A stretch of 64,000 nucleotides of DNA, from assembly GCF_004217615.1 (NCBI RefSeq), contig NZ_SHLD01000001.1, positions 5,146,001 to 5,210,000 of the forward strand, in the 5' to 3' direction. The position numbers and the translations under genes are program-made. The notes under the pieces were generated by a model. It did no database searches. It was not told the DNA's origin and saw only the letters and a list, made by a program, of their open reading frames with translations. This document shows, in pieces, positions 25,593-33,623 of this stretch (within the stretch, counting starts at the first letter, position 1; every line of letters begins with the position of its first letter). Source of the stretch: Micromonospora kangleipakensis. GTDB taxonomy: Bacteria; Actinomycetota; Actinomycetes; Mycobacteriales; Micromonosporaceae.

Positions 25593-25721
25593 CTAGTCGC
25601 GCCGCCACCCCGATTGCCACCGCTGACGCTGGCAGCGGCCCAGGCCTCGCTCGCCGGTGGGCAGCGGGGCACCACCGCGCGGCGTGGGCCGCGGGGCCTC
25701 GGTGCGGGTGCGCTGCGACAC
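25593..25721 (-). CDS. Short Arg/Trp-containing peptide ORF (possible leader)
   Basis: A 42-codon ORF with GTG start preceded by AGGGAG. The peptide is basic and Pro-rich (SQRTRTEAPRPTPRGG) and ends with Arg, Gln and two Trp codons close to the stop (RQRWQSGWRRD). The intrinsic terminator begins 20 bases after the stop. This order of peptide, terminator, tRNA-Trp recalls a transcription-attenuation leader, but it may equally be an independent small gene. Confidence 0.45.
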   Translation of the reverse strand: MSQRTRTEAPRPTPRGGAPLPTGERGLGRCQRQRWQSGWRRD

Positions 25722-25838
25722 GGCGTACTCCCTGGGTTGATCCGGTTGACGTTGCCAGTTGACGGTAAACGCGGAGCACGATGACCGCAATTGATATTCG
25801 GCTGGTCGATGCCGGCGTACGGCTGGTTGACTGCGGCC

Positions 25839-26747
25839 ATGGTCCCCGAGGCGACGCTGCGGTCCTGGCTGGAACGGCACTGGCGGCTCGGTGGCGCGCA
25901 GCTCAGCCATCACGGTGGCGGGATGAACTCGGAGACCTGGTTCGTCGACCGGGATGGGCGGCGCTGGGTCTTGAAGTCGGTGGCGCCGACGGCGGTTGCG
26001 CAGTTCACGGGCGGGTTGGCGATCGCCGACCGGTTGCAGGGGGCCGGCGTACCGGCGGGAGCGCCGGTGCCCACCGTCGACGGGCGGACGGTGGTGACGG
26101 CGGGTGGCCGGCCGCTGGCGTTGTTGACCTGGGTGCCGGGGGTGGCGCTGACCGGCGAGGGTCGGGTGGAGCAGCGGGTCATCGGGTCGACACTCGGCCG
26201 GGTCCATCGGGCGCTCGCGACGGTCCGGGTCCGCGACGCGGAACGGTTCCACTGGGTCGATCCCACGGCGGGCCACCTGGGGGTACGCGACTGGGTCCGT
26301 CCGGCGGTGACCGCGGCGGTGCGCGACCTGGATGAGTTGGCGCCGGAAACGCTGTCGTGGGGTCTGCTGCACACCGATCCGGCGCCGGAGGCGTTCCGGT
26401 GGGATCGCACGGCGGGCGTGTGCGGGGTGATCGACTGGAGCGTCGCGCTGACCGGTCCGCTGCTGTACGACCTGGCCTCGGCCGTGATGTACGTCGGCGG
26501 GCCGGATCGCGGCGGCGAGCTGGTCGAGGCGTACCTGCGCGGAGGCGCGCTCGACCGCGCCGAGGTGGACCGGGGTCTGCGGCCGATGCTGCGATTCCGG
26601 TGGGCGGTCCAGGCGGACTACTTCGCGCGGCGGATCGTCGCGGACGACCGCACCGGCATCGATGGGCCCGCCGAGAACGACAAGGGCCTGGCGGACGCCC
26701 GGCGGCGTCTGGTGGCATCCGGACCGGGAGACGAAGGGTGGGCCTGA
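25839..26747 (+). CDS. APH/choline kinase-like phosphotransferase
   Basis: Protein of 302 residues with the aminoglycoside phosphotransferase fold: GGGMNSETWFVD (nucleotide loop), WVLKSV (ATP Lys), LLHTDPAPEAF at the catalytic-loop position (the usual HGD-x5-N is changed to HTD without the Asn) and VIDWSVALTGPLLYDLA (IDW metal motif). The altered catalytic loop means kinase activity is doubtful. Substrate unknown. Start ATG 25839 is inferred from the domain boundary; no clear Shine-Dalgarno. Confidence 0.75.
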   Translation: MVPEATLRSWLERHWRLGGAQLSHHGGGMNSETWFVDRDGRRWVLKSVAPTAVAQFTGGLAIADRLQGAGVPAGAPVPTVDGRTVVTAGGRPLALLTWVPGVALTGEGRVEQRVIGSTLGRVHRALATVRVRDAERFHWVDPTAGHLGVRDWVRPAVTAAVRDLDELAPETLSWGLLHTDPAPEAFRWDRTAGVCGVIDWSVALTGPLLYDLASAVMYVGGPDRGGELVEAYLRGGALDRAEVDRGLRPMLRFRWAVQADYFARRIVADDRTGIDGPAENDKGLADARRRLVASGPGDEGWA

Positions 26748-26814
26748 ACCGGTGTTGTCCGCCCCCGCCGAGTTCAGGACTGCGGCGGTCGCCGTCGGGG
26801 TACACGATGCGGAC

Positions 26815-27534
26815 ATGACCTCCGACGAGGCAGCGCGGCCGGCCACGGTTGACGAATGGCGCGCGTGGCGGCGGGCGGTGTTCGGCGACCCGTACCTGGT
26901 GTGGCACGACGGGCCGGAGTTCTCCAGGCTGCTGCGGGCGGCGCGGGCTGATCCCGTCATGGTGGAACGGATGCTGACGGCCGGCCTCGACGACCGGGAC
27001 GTGGTCGCCGCGGAGTCCCTGGCGGTGCTCGGCGAGGCCGGGTTCGCGCCGGTTCGGGCTCGGGAGCTGCTGCGCGCCGCCGTCCCCACCGCGTCGAACA
27101 CCTTTCTGGTCAGCGTCGCCACCGCCCTGCACCGGTTGACCGCCGAGGAGTCGTGGGCGGCGGCGATCGTGGCGGTCCTCGGCGCGCGGCACTGGACGGA
27201 CCGGATGGATGCCGCGATCGCGCTGGCCCGCTTCGCGCCCACTGCGGACCTTGTCCACGCGCTCGGCCGGGCCGTCTGCGACAGCGAGTACCTGGTGCGG
27301 TACCACGCCGCGAACACCCTCCTGCGGTACGCGCAACCGCCGGACGATCCCGAGGTCGACCCTCCGGTCTCCGTGTACCGGGAACCGGGGCTGTTCGAGC
27401 TGATCGCGACGCCCCGTGCCGAGCCACGACGACGATGGCGTCGGCGACGGGACTCCCCCGGCGACCGGGCCCGGTGGCAGGCGGCCGCCGACGAGCTGGT
27501 CGGCAACGCGCTCGCCCGGCTCGACGACCGGTGA
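26815..27534 (+). CDS. HEAT-like repeat protein, unknown function
   Basis: Protein of 239 residues made of short helical pairs (VVAAESLAVLGEAGFAPVRA, MDAAIALARFAPTADLVHAL, VRYHAANTLLRYA) that look like HEAT/ARM-type repeats, ending in an Arg-rich tail. No catalytic motif. It likely binds protein or nucleic acid. The start ATG 26815 is chosen for domain fit. Same strand as the preceding phosphotransferase-like gene, 67 bases away. Confidence 0.65.
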   Translation: MTSDEAARPATVDEWRAWRRAVFGDPYLVWHDGPEFSRLLRAARADPVMVERMLTAGLDDRDVVAAESLAVLGEAGFAPVRARELLRAAVPTASNTFLVSVATALHRLTAEESWAAAIVAVLGARHWTDRMDAAIALARFAPTADLVHALGRAVCDSEYLVRYHAANTLLRYAQPPDDPEVDPPVSVYREPGLFELIATPRAEPRRRWRRRRDSPGDRARWQAAADELVGNALARLDDR

Positions 27535-27620
27535 CGGTTCGGTGCGGGCCGAACCGTCCGGCGGCTACCGTGCCGGTGACGACCGCGCGGAGGCCGGTCC
27601 GTTGACCGGAGGGAAAGCGC

Positions 27621-28214
27621 GTGGAGCTGAGGAAGCGGCTGGCCGAGCGGTTCCGCGAGGTCAACGGGGACCATTCGATGACGGCGGCGGACGACGCGTA
27701 CGTCAGCAAGCAGTTCGTGGTCCTGGCGGAGCTGTGCGCGGCGACCGGTCGGGACCCGGACGACGTACGCCGGTTGATGCTGGACCGGCGGCTGCCGCTG
27801 CCGGGCTACCTGCGCTCGGACGACGCGGAGATGGTTCCGGCGGACCTGTTCGCGCTGGCCGAGCGAGCGGGCGGCCCGGAGCGCCTGGCGGCCTGGTTCA
27901 CCGCGCACTGGGCCGACCCGGCGACCGGCGCGGCCGAGTGGGACGCCTACCTCAGCGGCCGGTACGTCTGCCTGCGTTCGGTCACCCCGGAATCCATCAA
28001 GCGGAAGGACGAGCTGACGGCGGCGATCCGGTCCGCGTTGGACGAGCCGGACGCCGGGTCGGCGGCCTGGTCGGCGCGGCTGCACGCGCTGGTCGACGAG
28101 CTGGACGCGTTGGAGCCGGCGTTCACCGGGTACGACCGGCTCCGCTTCGGTGGGCCGACCTCCCGGGACACCTGCGTGGACGCGGTACGGGCCCGCTACC
28201 CCCGCTGCGAGTGA
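27621..28214 (+). CDS. DUF6058-like protein
   Basis: Protein of 197 residues. The pattern YVSKQFVVLAELCAATGRD, LPGYLRSDDAEMVPADLF and GRYVCLRSVTPESI corresponds to what I know as the DUF6058 family, annotated in actinobacteria with natural-product regions but without a known function. GTG 27621 is preceded by GGAGGG. Its end overlaps the end of the convergent M56 gene by 19 bases. Confidence 0.6.
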   Translation: MELRKRLAERFREVNGDHSMTAADDAYVSKQFVVLAELCAATGRDPDDVRRLMLDRRLPLPGYLRSDDAEMVPADLFALAERAGGPERLAAWFTAHWADPATGAAEWDAYLSGRYVCLRSVTPESIKRKDELTAAIRSALDEPDAGSAAWSARLHALVDELDALEPAFTGYDRLRFGGPTSRDTCVDAVRARYPRCE

Positions 28215-29113
28215 GCGTGCTCCGCGCGTTCGAAGACGCGTTCGCCCTGGTGCTGGACGGTCGCGGCGCCCAGGGTCAGCGCGGCGAGGACCAGGGCGAG
28301 CACGGCGACGGCCGGGCCGCGTCGCGGGACGGGCGGGTCGAGCAGGGCCCGCACCCGGTCCGGGACGTCGCCCCCGGTCGCGGCGGGCAGCAGGTCGCCG
28401 GGGTGGCGCCGCCGGGCCAGGGCGGCCCGGGCCAGGGCGCGGGCGACCAGCCGCCGGTCCCCCAGTCGGGCGGCGGCGTCCTCGTCGGCCCACCGTTCGA
28501 CGGCGTTGCGCAGCGTCCGGGCGGTGGGGGCGAGCGCCGGGTTGGCCGCGGCGGCCAGATCGACGGCGGTGGTCCACCAGGCATGCCGGTGGGACAGGTG
28601 GGAGGCCTCGTGGGCGAGCAGGGCGGCGCGTTCGTCGGGGGCGAGGGCGCGCAGCATGCCGCGGGTGACCACGATGCGGCCGGTGGCCTCGGGAGTGGTG
28701 AAGGCGTCGGGTGTGTCGATGTCGAGCACCACCAGGGAGCCGGGTTCGCCCAGTCGGCCGCAGTCGCGGTGCGCGGCACGCATCGCCCGGACCCGGCGGA
28801 CCAGGAAGACGGCGGTGCGGGTTGCCGCGGCGGCGAGGGCGAGCAGGGCGGCGGCCGAGACCGGCCAGGGCACGGGGGCCTGCGACCGCAGCGCCTGGGC
28901 CGACCAGGCGCCGACCGCGGCGATCTCGGCGTCCTGGCCGATCCAGGTGGCGGCGGCGACCGCGGCGGCGAACCAGAGCGCCGCGGTGACGAGGAGGCCG
29001 GTCGGCGCGAGGAGCCGCACGGCGAGGGCGGGTCGGAGGGTACGGCTCAGCCATGGCCCGCAGCAGGCGTAGGCCGCGACGGAGGTCAGCACCACACCCA
29101 GGGCGATGATCAT
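28196..29113 (-). CDS. BlaR1-like M56 membrane metalloprotease
   Basis: Membrane protein of 305 residues with about four hydrophobic helices and a cytosolic zinc-protease motif HEASHLSH (HExxH), followed by the typical ERWADEDAA segment with the third ligand Glu. Proteins of this type sense a cell-wall or beta-lactam signal and cut the partner repressor. It lacks the C-terminal penicillin-sensing domain of BlaR1. ATG overlaps the blaI stop by 4 bases (ATGA), so the two are co-translated. Confidence 0.88.
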   Translation of the reverse strand: MIIALGVVLTSVAAYACCGPWLSRTLRPALAVRLLAPTGLLVTAALWFAAAVAAATWIGQDAEIAAVGAWSAQALRSQAPVPWPVSAAALLALAAAATRTAVFLVRRVRAMRAAHRDCGRLGEPGSLVVLDIDTPDAFTTPEATGRIVVTRGMLRALAPDERAALLAHEASHLSHRHAWWTTAVDLAAAANPALAPTARTLRNAVERWADEDAAARLGDRRLVARALARAALARRRHPGDLLPAATGGDVPDRVRALLDPPVPRRGPAVAVLALVLAALTLGAATVQHQGERVFERAEHAHSQRG

Positions 29114-29481
29114 GAGTCCGGCTCGGTCCGTTGGAGCAGGGAGACCAGCAGCGCCTCGTCCTCGGGCGTGAGCGAGCCGACGAAGCGGGTGAGGACGGCC
29201 GACCGGTCGCTGTCGTCGTCGTCGAGCAGCCGGCGCATCTGGTGCGCGGTCACCTGGGCGCGGTCGCGTACCGCCTGGTAGGCGTAGGCGCGGCCCGCCG
29301 GGTGGCGGGTGACGCGTCCCTTGTCGTGCAGGCGGCCCAGCACCGTGGTGACGGTGTTGTAGGCGAGCCCGGCGTCGAGGCGCTCCCGGACCGTCGCCGG
29401 GGTGAGCGGCGCGTCGGCGGCCGCGAGCACCGCCAGGATCTCGTGTTCCAGGTCGCCGTGCCGGCGGCGTCTGCTCTCCAC
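29110..29481 (-). CDS. BlaI/MecI family repressor
   Basis: Repressor of 123 residues: winged helix (LEHEILAVLAAADAPLTPAT, YNTVTTVLGRLHDKGRV) and a C-terminal dimer/cleavage region (LTRFVGSLTPEDEALLVSLL). It pairs with the M56 protease gene. Two ACTACA-N5-TGTAG dyads lie between its GTG start and the divergent PAP2 gene, so it probably represses itself and PAP2. Confidence 0.92.
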   Translation of the reverse strand: MESRRRRHGDLEHEILAVLAAADAPLTPATVRERLDAGLAYNTVTTVLGRLHDKGRVTRHPAGRAYAYQAVRDRAQVTAHQMRRLLDDDDSDRSAVLTRFVGSLTPEDEALLVSLLQRTEPDS

Positions 29482-29494
29482 CCGTCCCCCAGTA

Positions 29495-29511
29495 ACTACA
29501 AATCTTGTAGT
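29495..29511. promoter_or_regulatory. BlaI-type operator 1
   Basis: ACTACA-AATCT-TGTAGT, matching the TACTACA/TGTAGTA consensus of BlaI/MecI operators, 14 bases before the blaI start. Confidence 0.75.
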
Positions 29512-29522
29512 AGTACCCTCTG

Positions 29523-29539
29523 ACTACAAACATTGTAGG
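29523..29539. promoter_or_regulatory. BlaI-type operator 2
   Basis: ACTACA-AACAT-TGTAGG, one base from a perfect dyad and with the same spacing as operator 1; 24 bases before the PAP2 start. Centres of the two boxes are 28 bases apart. Confidence 0.7.
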
Positions 29540-29562
29540 TGTTACTCGGCGACGGGAGCGCG

Positions 29563-30216
29563 ATGGACGTCGGACTGTTCGACGAGGTCAACCGGTTCGC
29601 GGTGGCCACCCCCTGGCTGCATGCCGCGGGGACCGGCTACGCCGCGTACGGCGCGGTGCTCTTCGCCGCCCTCATGCTGGCGGCCTGGTGGTACGCCCGG
29701 CGCACGAACGAGCCGGCCCGGGTGGCGGCGGCCGTCCTGGCCCCGGTGGCGACCCTGCTGGCGGTGGCCGCGAACCAGCCGTTCGTGTCGGCGTTCCACG
29801 AGGCCCGCCCGTACACCAGCCACCCGGGCATCCTCGTGCTCGCCACCCGCAGCACCGACTTCTCGTTCCCCTCCGACCATTCGGTGATGGCGGGCGCGGC
29901 GGCCGCCGCGCTGTGGTTCGTGTCCCGACGACTCGGCCTGGTCACCGCGGTCGCCGCGCTGGTGATGGGCTTCTCCCGGGTGTACATCGCCGCGCACTAC
30001 CCGCACGACGTCCTCGCCGGCCTGCTCCTCGGCGCGGTGGTCGCGGTCCTCGTCGTGCTGCTCGCCCGCCCGTTCACCACCCGGCTGGTCACCGCGACGG
30101 GTCGCACCGCGTTGCGCCCGCTGGTCACCGCCGAGCCCCCGACGCCGCCCGGTCCGGTCGTCGCCGGCACCGCCGCGGACCGGGGGCGGACCCCGCCGGA
30201 GACCACCGGCCGGTGA
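29563..30216 (+). CDS. PAP2-family phosphatase (undecaprenyl-diphosphatase-like)
   Basis: Membrane phosphatase of 217 residues with five to six helices. PAP2 motifs: FHEARPY (C1), SFPSDHSVMAGA (C2, with Asp in place of the usual Gly) and SRVYIAAHYPHDVLAG (C3 with catalytic His). It may recycle undecaprenyl pyrophosphate for cell-wall synthesis. Start ATG 29563 follows GGGAG. The BlaI box just upstream ties it to cell-wall stress control. Confidence 0.87.
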   Translation: MDVGLFDEVNRFAVATPWLHAAGTGYAAYGAVLFAALMLAAWWYARRTNEPARVAAAVLAPVATLLAVAANQPFVSAFHEARPYTSHPGILVLATRSTDFSFPSDHSVMAGAAAAALWFVSRRLGLVTAVAALVMGFSRVYIAAHYPHDVLAGLLLGAVVAVLVVLLARPFTTRLVTATGRTALRPLVTAEPPTPPGPVVAGTAADRGRTPPETTGR

Positions 30217-30247
30217 CCGCCGGGGCGCCCGGACCGGCGCACGGCGG

Positions 30248-32257
30248 TCACCGGTCCGGGGTCGCTCCGGTGACCCGGCGCGCCACCGCCAGCAGGTAGT
30301 CCTTGCGGTTGAGCGGGTTGTGGTCCCAGCGGGGCCGGCCCGGCGCCGGCCCGCGCACCGGCCGGTAGTGGTCGAACTCCGACTCCAGCATCCCCTCGCC
30401 CCGGGTCAGCGACGGCAGGCGCTGCTCCAGCGCGTGCACCCGGCCGGCCGGCACCTCCCCCTCCACCAGGTACGACGAGCCGCGCACCGTGGAGTCGCGG
30501 GGCACCGCGCCGAGCCCGGCCAGCACCGGCAGCACCGCGCCGAAGAGATCCGTCGGCACGTCCAGACGGAACCGGTGGATCGGCTCGTGCACCCGGGTGC
30601 CGGCCCGGGTGAGGGCGGCCATCAGGACCAGCGGGGTCAGGTTGCGGAAGTCCCCGGCCGTGCTGGACATGCTCTTGTCGAACACCCCGTGCGAGTGGCT
30701 CTGCCGGGCCCAGTACCCGCCGTGGGTCAGGGTGACCACGCAGTCGATCATCGACCAGCCGCGCAGGCCCTGCCGCAGGGTCTCCCGGACGGTCTCCTCG
30801 ATGGCCTTGAGGAACGCCAGCGGCATCGAGCCGAGTTCGATGCCGAGGCGGAACTCCACCCCGCTGTCGATGGGGCCCGGTTCGATCCGCAGCCCGATGG
30901 TGCCGAGGAAGGGGTTCGGCTCCCTGCCGATCCACTCCACGGCGGCGCCGGCCCCGACCGGACGTTCCACGCAGACGGTGGTGGTCTCCCGGAAGTCGAC
31001 CGGCACGCCGTACTCGTCGGCGAGGGTGGCCTGGATGACCTCCTTCTGCACCTCGCCGTAGAGCGAGACGGCGATCTCCTGCCGGATGTCGTCCTGCCGC
31101 AGGTTGATCAGCGGGTCCTGCTCGGCGAGCTGGGCGAGCGCCGAGTGCAGGGCCGCCCGGTCGGCGGCGCGGCACGGCGCCACCACCGTCTCCAGGGTCG
31201 GCGGGGAGAAATGGTGGCGGCCGGCCGGCCGGTCGGGCGGCGCACCGAGGAAGTCGCCGACGCGGACGTCGGCCAGGCCCCACAGCCGGGCGATCCGGCC
31301 GGCGCCCACCGACGGGGCCGGCACGACGCCACCGGCCTCGAAGACGCTGATCGCGGTGACCTTGGCCGCCGCATCCGCCCGGAACGCGACCCGGTCGCGG
31401 ACCCGCAGGGTGCCGGTAAAGATCCGGGCGTACGCGATCTTCTCGCCGGCCGGCCCGCGCTCGACCTTGAAGACCGTGCCGCGCAGCGGGGCGTCCCCGT
31501 CGCCGTCGGCCGCCGGCAGCAGCTCGACGAGACCGGCGATGAGCGCCTCGACGCCGGCCCCGGTGATCGCCGAGCCGGCGAAGACCGGATGCACCCGCGC
31601 CCGCCCGGTCTGCGCGGCGAGCGCCCGGCGGAGCCGACGCCCGGTCACCGCGCGCTCGTCCTCGACGTACGCGGCGAGCAGCGCGTCGTCGTATGCGGCG
31701 AGCAGGTCGACGAGGCGCGCGACGTGCTCCGGGTCGCCGGGGTCAACGGGGAGGCAGCGGGCGGCCGCGGTGCCGGGCGCGTCGACCCGTCCGGTGGCGA
31801 TGACGGCCGGGGTCAGCTTCTCGGCGATCTGGCGCAGCACCCGCTCCGGGTCGGCGCCGGCCCGGTCGACCTTGTTCACGAAGATCAGCACGGGGATGCC
31901 CAGCCGCTGGAGCGTCCGCATCAACACCCGGGTCTGGGCCTGGACGCCCTCGACCGCGGAGACGACCAGCACCGCGCCGTCGAGCACGCCGAGCACCCGT
32001 TCGACCTCGGCGATGAAGTCGGGGTGGCCGGGGGTGTCGATCAGGTTGACGGTGACCCCGTCGACGACGAAGGAGACCACGGCGGAGCGGATCGTGATGC
32101 CGCGCTGCCGTTCCAGCACCATCGTGTCGGTGCGGGTGCTGCCGTCGTCGACGCTGCCGAGCTCGTCGATGACGCCGGCGCTGTGCAGCAGCCGCTCCGT
32201 CAGGCTCGTCTTACCGGCGTCGACATGTGCCAGGATTCCCAAGTTCAACGTCTTCAC
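30248..32257 (-). CDS. Tet(M)/OtrA-like ribosomal protection GTPase
   Basis: EF-G-like GTPase of 669 residues. G motifs: AHVDAGKTSLTER (G1), RGITI (G2), DTPGHPDF (G3), NKVDRAGAD (G4). The length and the C-terminal SHSHGVFDKSMSS segment fit tetracycline ribosomal-protection proteins (Tet(M), OtrA) rather than EF-G. Such proteins dislodge tetracycline from the ribosome; many actinomycete homologues have other or weak drug specificity. GTG 32257 is preceded by AGAGGA. An overlapping upstream ORF with a better RBS suggests translational control. Confidence 0.85.
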   Translation of the reverse strand: MKTLNLGILAHVDAGKTSLTERLLHSAGVIDELGSVDDGSTRTDTMVLERQRGITIRSAVVSFVVDGVTVNLIDTPGHPDFIAEVERVLGVLDGAVLVVSAVEGVQAQTRVLMRTLQRLGIPVLIFVNKVDRAGADPERVLRQIAEKLTPAVIATGRVDAPGTAAARCLPVDPGDPEHVARLVDLLAAYDDALLAAYVEDERAVTGRRLRRALAAQTGRARVHPVFAGSAITGAGVEALIAGLVELLPAADGDGDAPLRGTVFKVERGPAGEKIAYARIFTGTLRVRDRVAFRADAAAKVTAISVFEAGGVVPAPSVGAGRIARLWGLADVRVGDFLGAPPDRPAGRHHFSPPTLETVVAPCRAADRAALHSALAQLAEQDPLINLRQDDIRQEIAVSLYGEVQKEVIQATLADEYGVPVDFRETTTVCVERPVGAGAAVEWIGREPNPFLGTIGLRIEPGPIDSGVEFRLGIELGSMPLAFLKAIEETVRETLRQGLRGWSMIDCVVTLTHGGYWARQSHSHGVFDKSMSSTAGDFRNLTPLVLMAALTRAGTRVHEPIHRFRLDVPTDLFGAVLPVLAGLGAVPRDSTVRGSSYLVEGEVPAGRVHALEQRLPSLTRGEGMLESEFDHYRPVRGPAPGRPRWDHNPLNRKDYLLAVARRVTGATPDR

Positions 32258-32321
32258 GCAGCGTCATGTCCTCTGGGTAGGTGGCGATTCCCTTCTGGTT
32301 GGACACGGACGCTGCGCGCAT
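32211..32321 (-). CDS. Overlapping 36-codon upstream ORF (leader peptide candidate)
   Basis: ATG 32321 has a strong RBS (AGAGGAG, 7 bases) and encodes 36 residues starting MRAASVSNQKGIATYPEDM. It runs out of frame across the start codon of the ribosomal-protection gene by 47 bases. Ribosome stalling on such an ORF could control the downstream start, as known for drug-inducible ribosome-targeting resistance genes. Function inferred. Confidence 0.5.
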   Translation of the reverse strand: MRAASVSNQKGIATYPEDMTLREDVELGNPGTCRRR

Positions 32322-32360
32322 TGCCTGGCTCCTCTGCTCGGGCTTACTCGGATTGCAGCA

Positions 32361-32378
32361 GCCGGCCCGCGGGCCGGC
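32361..32378. promoter_or_regulatory. 18-bp GC palindrome upstream of the leader ORF
   Basis: GCCGGCCCGCGGGCCGGC is fully palindromic, about 40 bases upstream of the leader ATG. It may be a leader RNA hairpin or the terminator of the converging transcript. Confidence 0.4.
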
Positions 32379-32416
32379 AACCGATTAACTCTTGCGGGGT
32401 GGGCCGGGGCGGCCGT

Positions 32417-33262
32417 TCAGTCCGGCCGGGGCGGTGGGGCGAAGTCCCAGGGCCCCGGCCGGCGGGCGGCCACCACCTCGATGTGGGCGCGAACTCGCTC
32501 GGCGACGAGGTCGGGTTCGGTCGGCAGGCCCGGGGCGGCGAGCACCTCGGCCCGGGCCCGGCGGGCCGCCGACACCCGGCGGTGGAAGTGCCGGACCGCG
32601 TGCACGTCGAAGCCGACCCCCCAGTCCGGTTCGGTGCACGACTCGTCCCCGTACCACCAGCCGCCCGCCCGGCCGACCGTGGTCGCCCACTGGCGCAGCA
32701 ACCCGGGTGCGGCCGAGAGGGTCACCACGGAGGCGTCCGCGTGCAGGTGGGGCGTCGGCCACGTCGGGACGTACCCGTCCGGCAGCGGGACACCGGCGCG
32801 ACGGTCGGCGTACCAGCGCTGGAGGTCGGCCAGCGCCGCAGGGAACCCCACGGTGTTCCAGGTGACGGTGCCGGTCGGCCGGGACCGCCAGAGGTGGGCG
32901 GCGCGCAGCCGCCGGGCCACCACCGGGGTGAGCACGGTCCGGGCGGCCACCGAGAAGACCACGGGTGGGCTGGGCCGCCCTTCCTCGACGTCCGGCACCA
33001 GCCGGCCGGGCTCCAGCACGAGCAGGGTGTCCGGCCGGCGCTGGTACGCCAGGCCCCAGAGCAGCCGGCCGAGCAGCCGGGCGCCGGCCAGGTCCGAGCT
33101 GACCACGGTGTAGTGGCGCTCCACCCGGACGGCGTACCGGACCGGGTCGGTCGGACGCAGGCTGATCACCTGGTACGTCCGGCCGGCGTGGCGCCACTCG
33201 CGCCGGTGCAGCCGCAGCCGGGTGGTGAGGGCGACGGTGGAGGCGCTGCCCTGGTCGCTCAT
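32417..33262 (-). CDS. Hypothetical protein, 281 residues
   Basis: No known domain recognised. The protein is rich in Trp, Arg and His (TWPTPHLHADASVVTL, GGWWYGDESCTEPDW) and lacks membrane segments. ATG 33262 overlaps the stop of the upstream small gene by 4 bases, so the pair is translationally coupled. A longer upstream reading in this frame is rejected because it would cover that gene. Confidence 0.7.
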   Translation of the reverse strand: MSDQGSASTVALTTRLRLHRREWRHAGRTYQVISLRPTDPVRYAVRVERHYTVVSSDLAGARLLGRLLWGLAYQRRPDTLLVLEPGRLVPDVEEGRPSPPVVFSVAARTVLTPVVARRLRAAHLWRSRPTGTVTWNTVGFPAALADLQRWYADRRAGVPLPDGYVPTWPTPHLHADASVVTLSAAPGLLRQWATTVGRAGGWWYGDESCTEPDWGVGFDVHAVRHFHRRVSAARRARAEVLAAPGLPTEPDLVAERVRAHIEVVAARRPGPWDFAPPPRPD

Positions 33263-33555
33263 GCGTGACGGCGGCGTTCGACGTGGCGGCCGAGCGGCAG
33301 GTCCGGCAACTTTCGCCAGGACTTCGGGCGGCGGCCCCGCAGGCGCACCTCGACGACCTCGTCGATCGCGGGGTCCGGCGCGCCGGTGAGACCGGCCAGC
33401 CGCTGGTGGTCGTGGTGCCGGTTGGCGCGGCGCGGGAACCGCTTGTTGCGGGGGATGGCGAGGCGGGAAGCCTTGTCGTTCCCGCCGTAGTCGTTGCGGC
33501 AGTCGAGGGCGTAGCTCAACGCCTTCTTCTCCTGCGGCGACCGACGACGCCTCAT
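33259..33555 (-). CDS. Small basic hypothetical protein
   Basis: Protein of 98 residues, strongly basic (starts MRRRRSPQEKKALSYALDCR, ends LPLGRHVERRRHA). The segment EKKALSYALDCRNDYGGNDK is characteristic but I cannot name the family. Start ATG 33555 follows GGGGGAG. Coupled to the downstream gene by ATGA. Confidence 0.7.
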   Translation of the reverse strand: MRRRRSPQEKKALSYALDCRNDYGGNDKASRLAIPRNKRFPRRANRHHDHQRLAGLTGAPDPAIDEVVEVRLRGRRPKSWRKLPDLPLGRHVERRRHA

Positions 33556-33623
33556 CCATCTCCCCCGTCCGGCTGACCTGTCGACAGCCGGACGCTAGCG
33601 GAGGGCCGCGTCGACTGTCGTCG

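Noticed and set aside
25593..29054. Very long minus-strand open frame (over 1100 codons)
   Set aside because: Composition is Arg/Pro/His-rich nonsense typical of the antisense of G+C-rich genes. Only its last 42 codons, with their own RBS, are kept as a candidate. The plus-strand genes there have clear domains.
30248..32257. Elongation factor G
   Set aside because: Length, absence of typical EF-G domain IV sequence and the SHSHGVFDKSM segment favour the ribosomal-protection subfamily.
30320..33268. Plus-strand open frame of 982 codons
   Set aside because: It is antisense to the ribosomal-protection GTPase and its neighbour and shows no domain.
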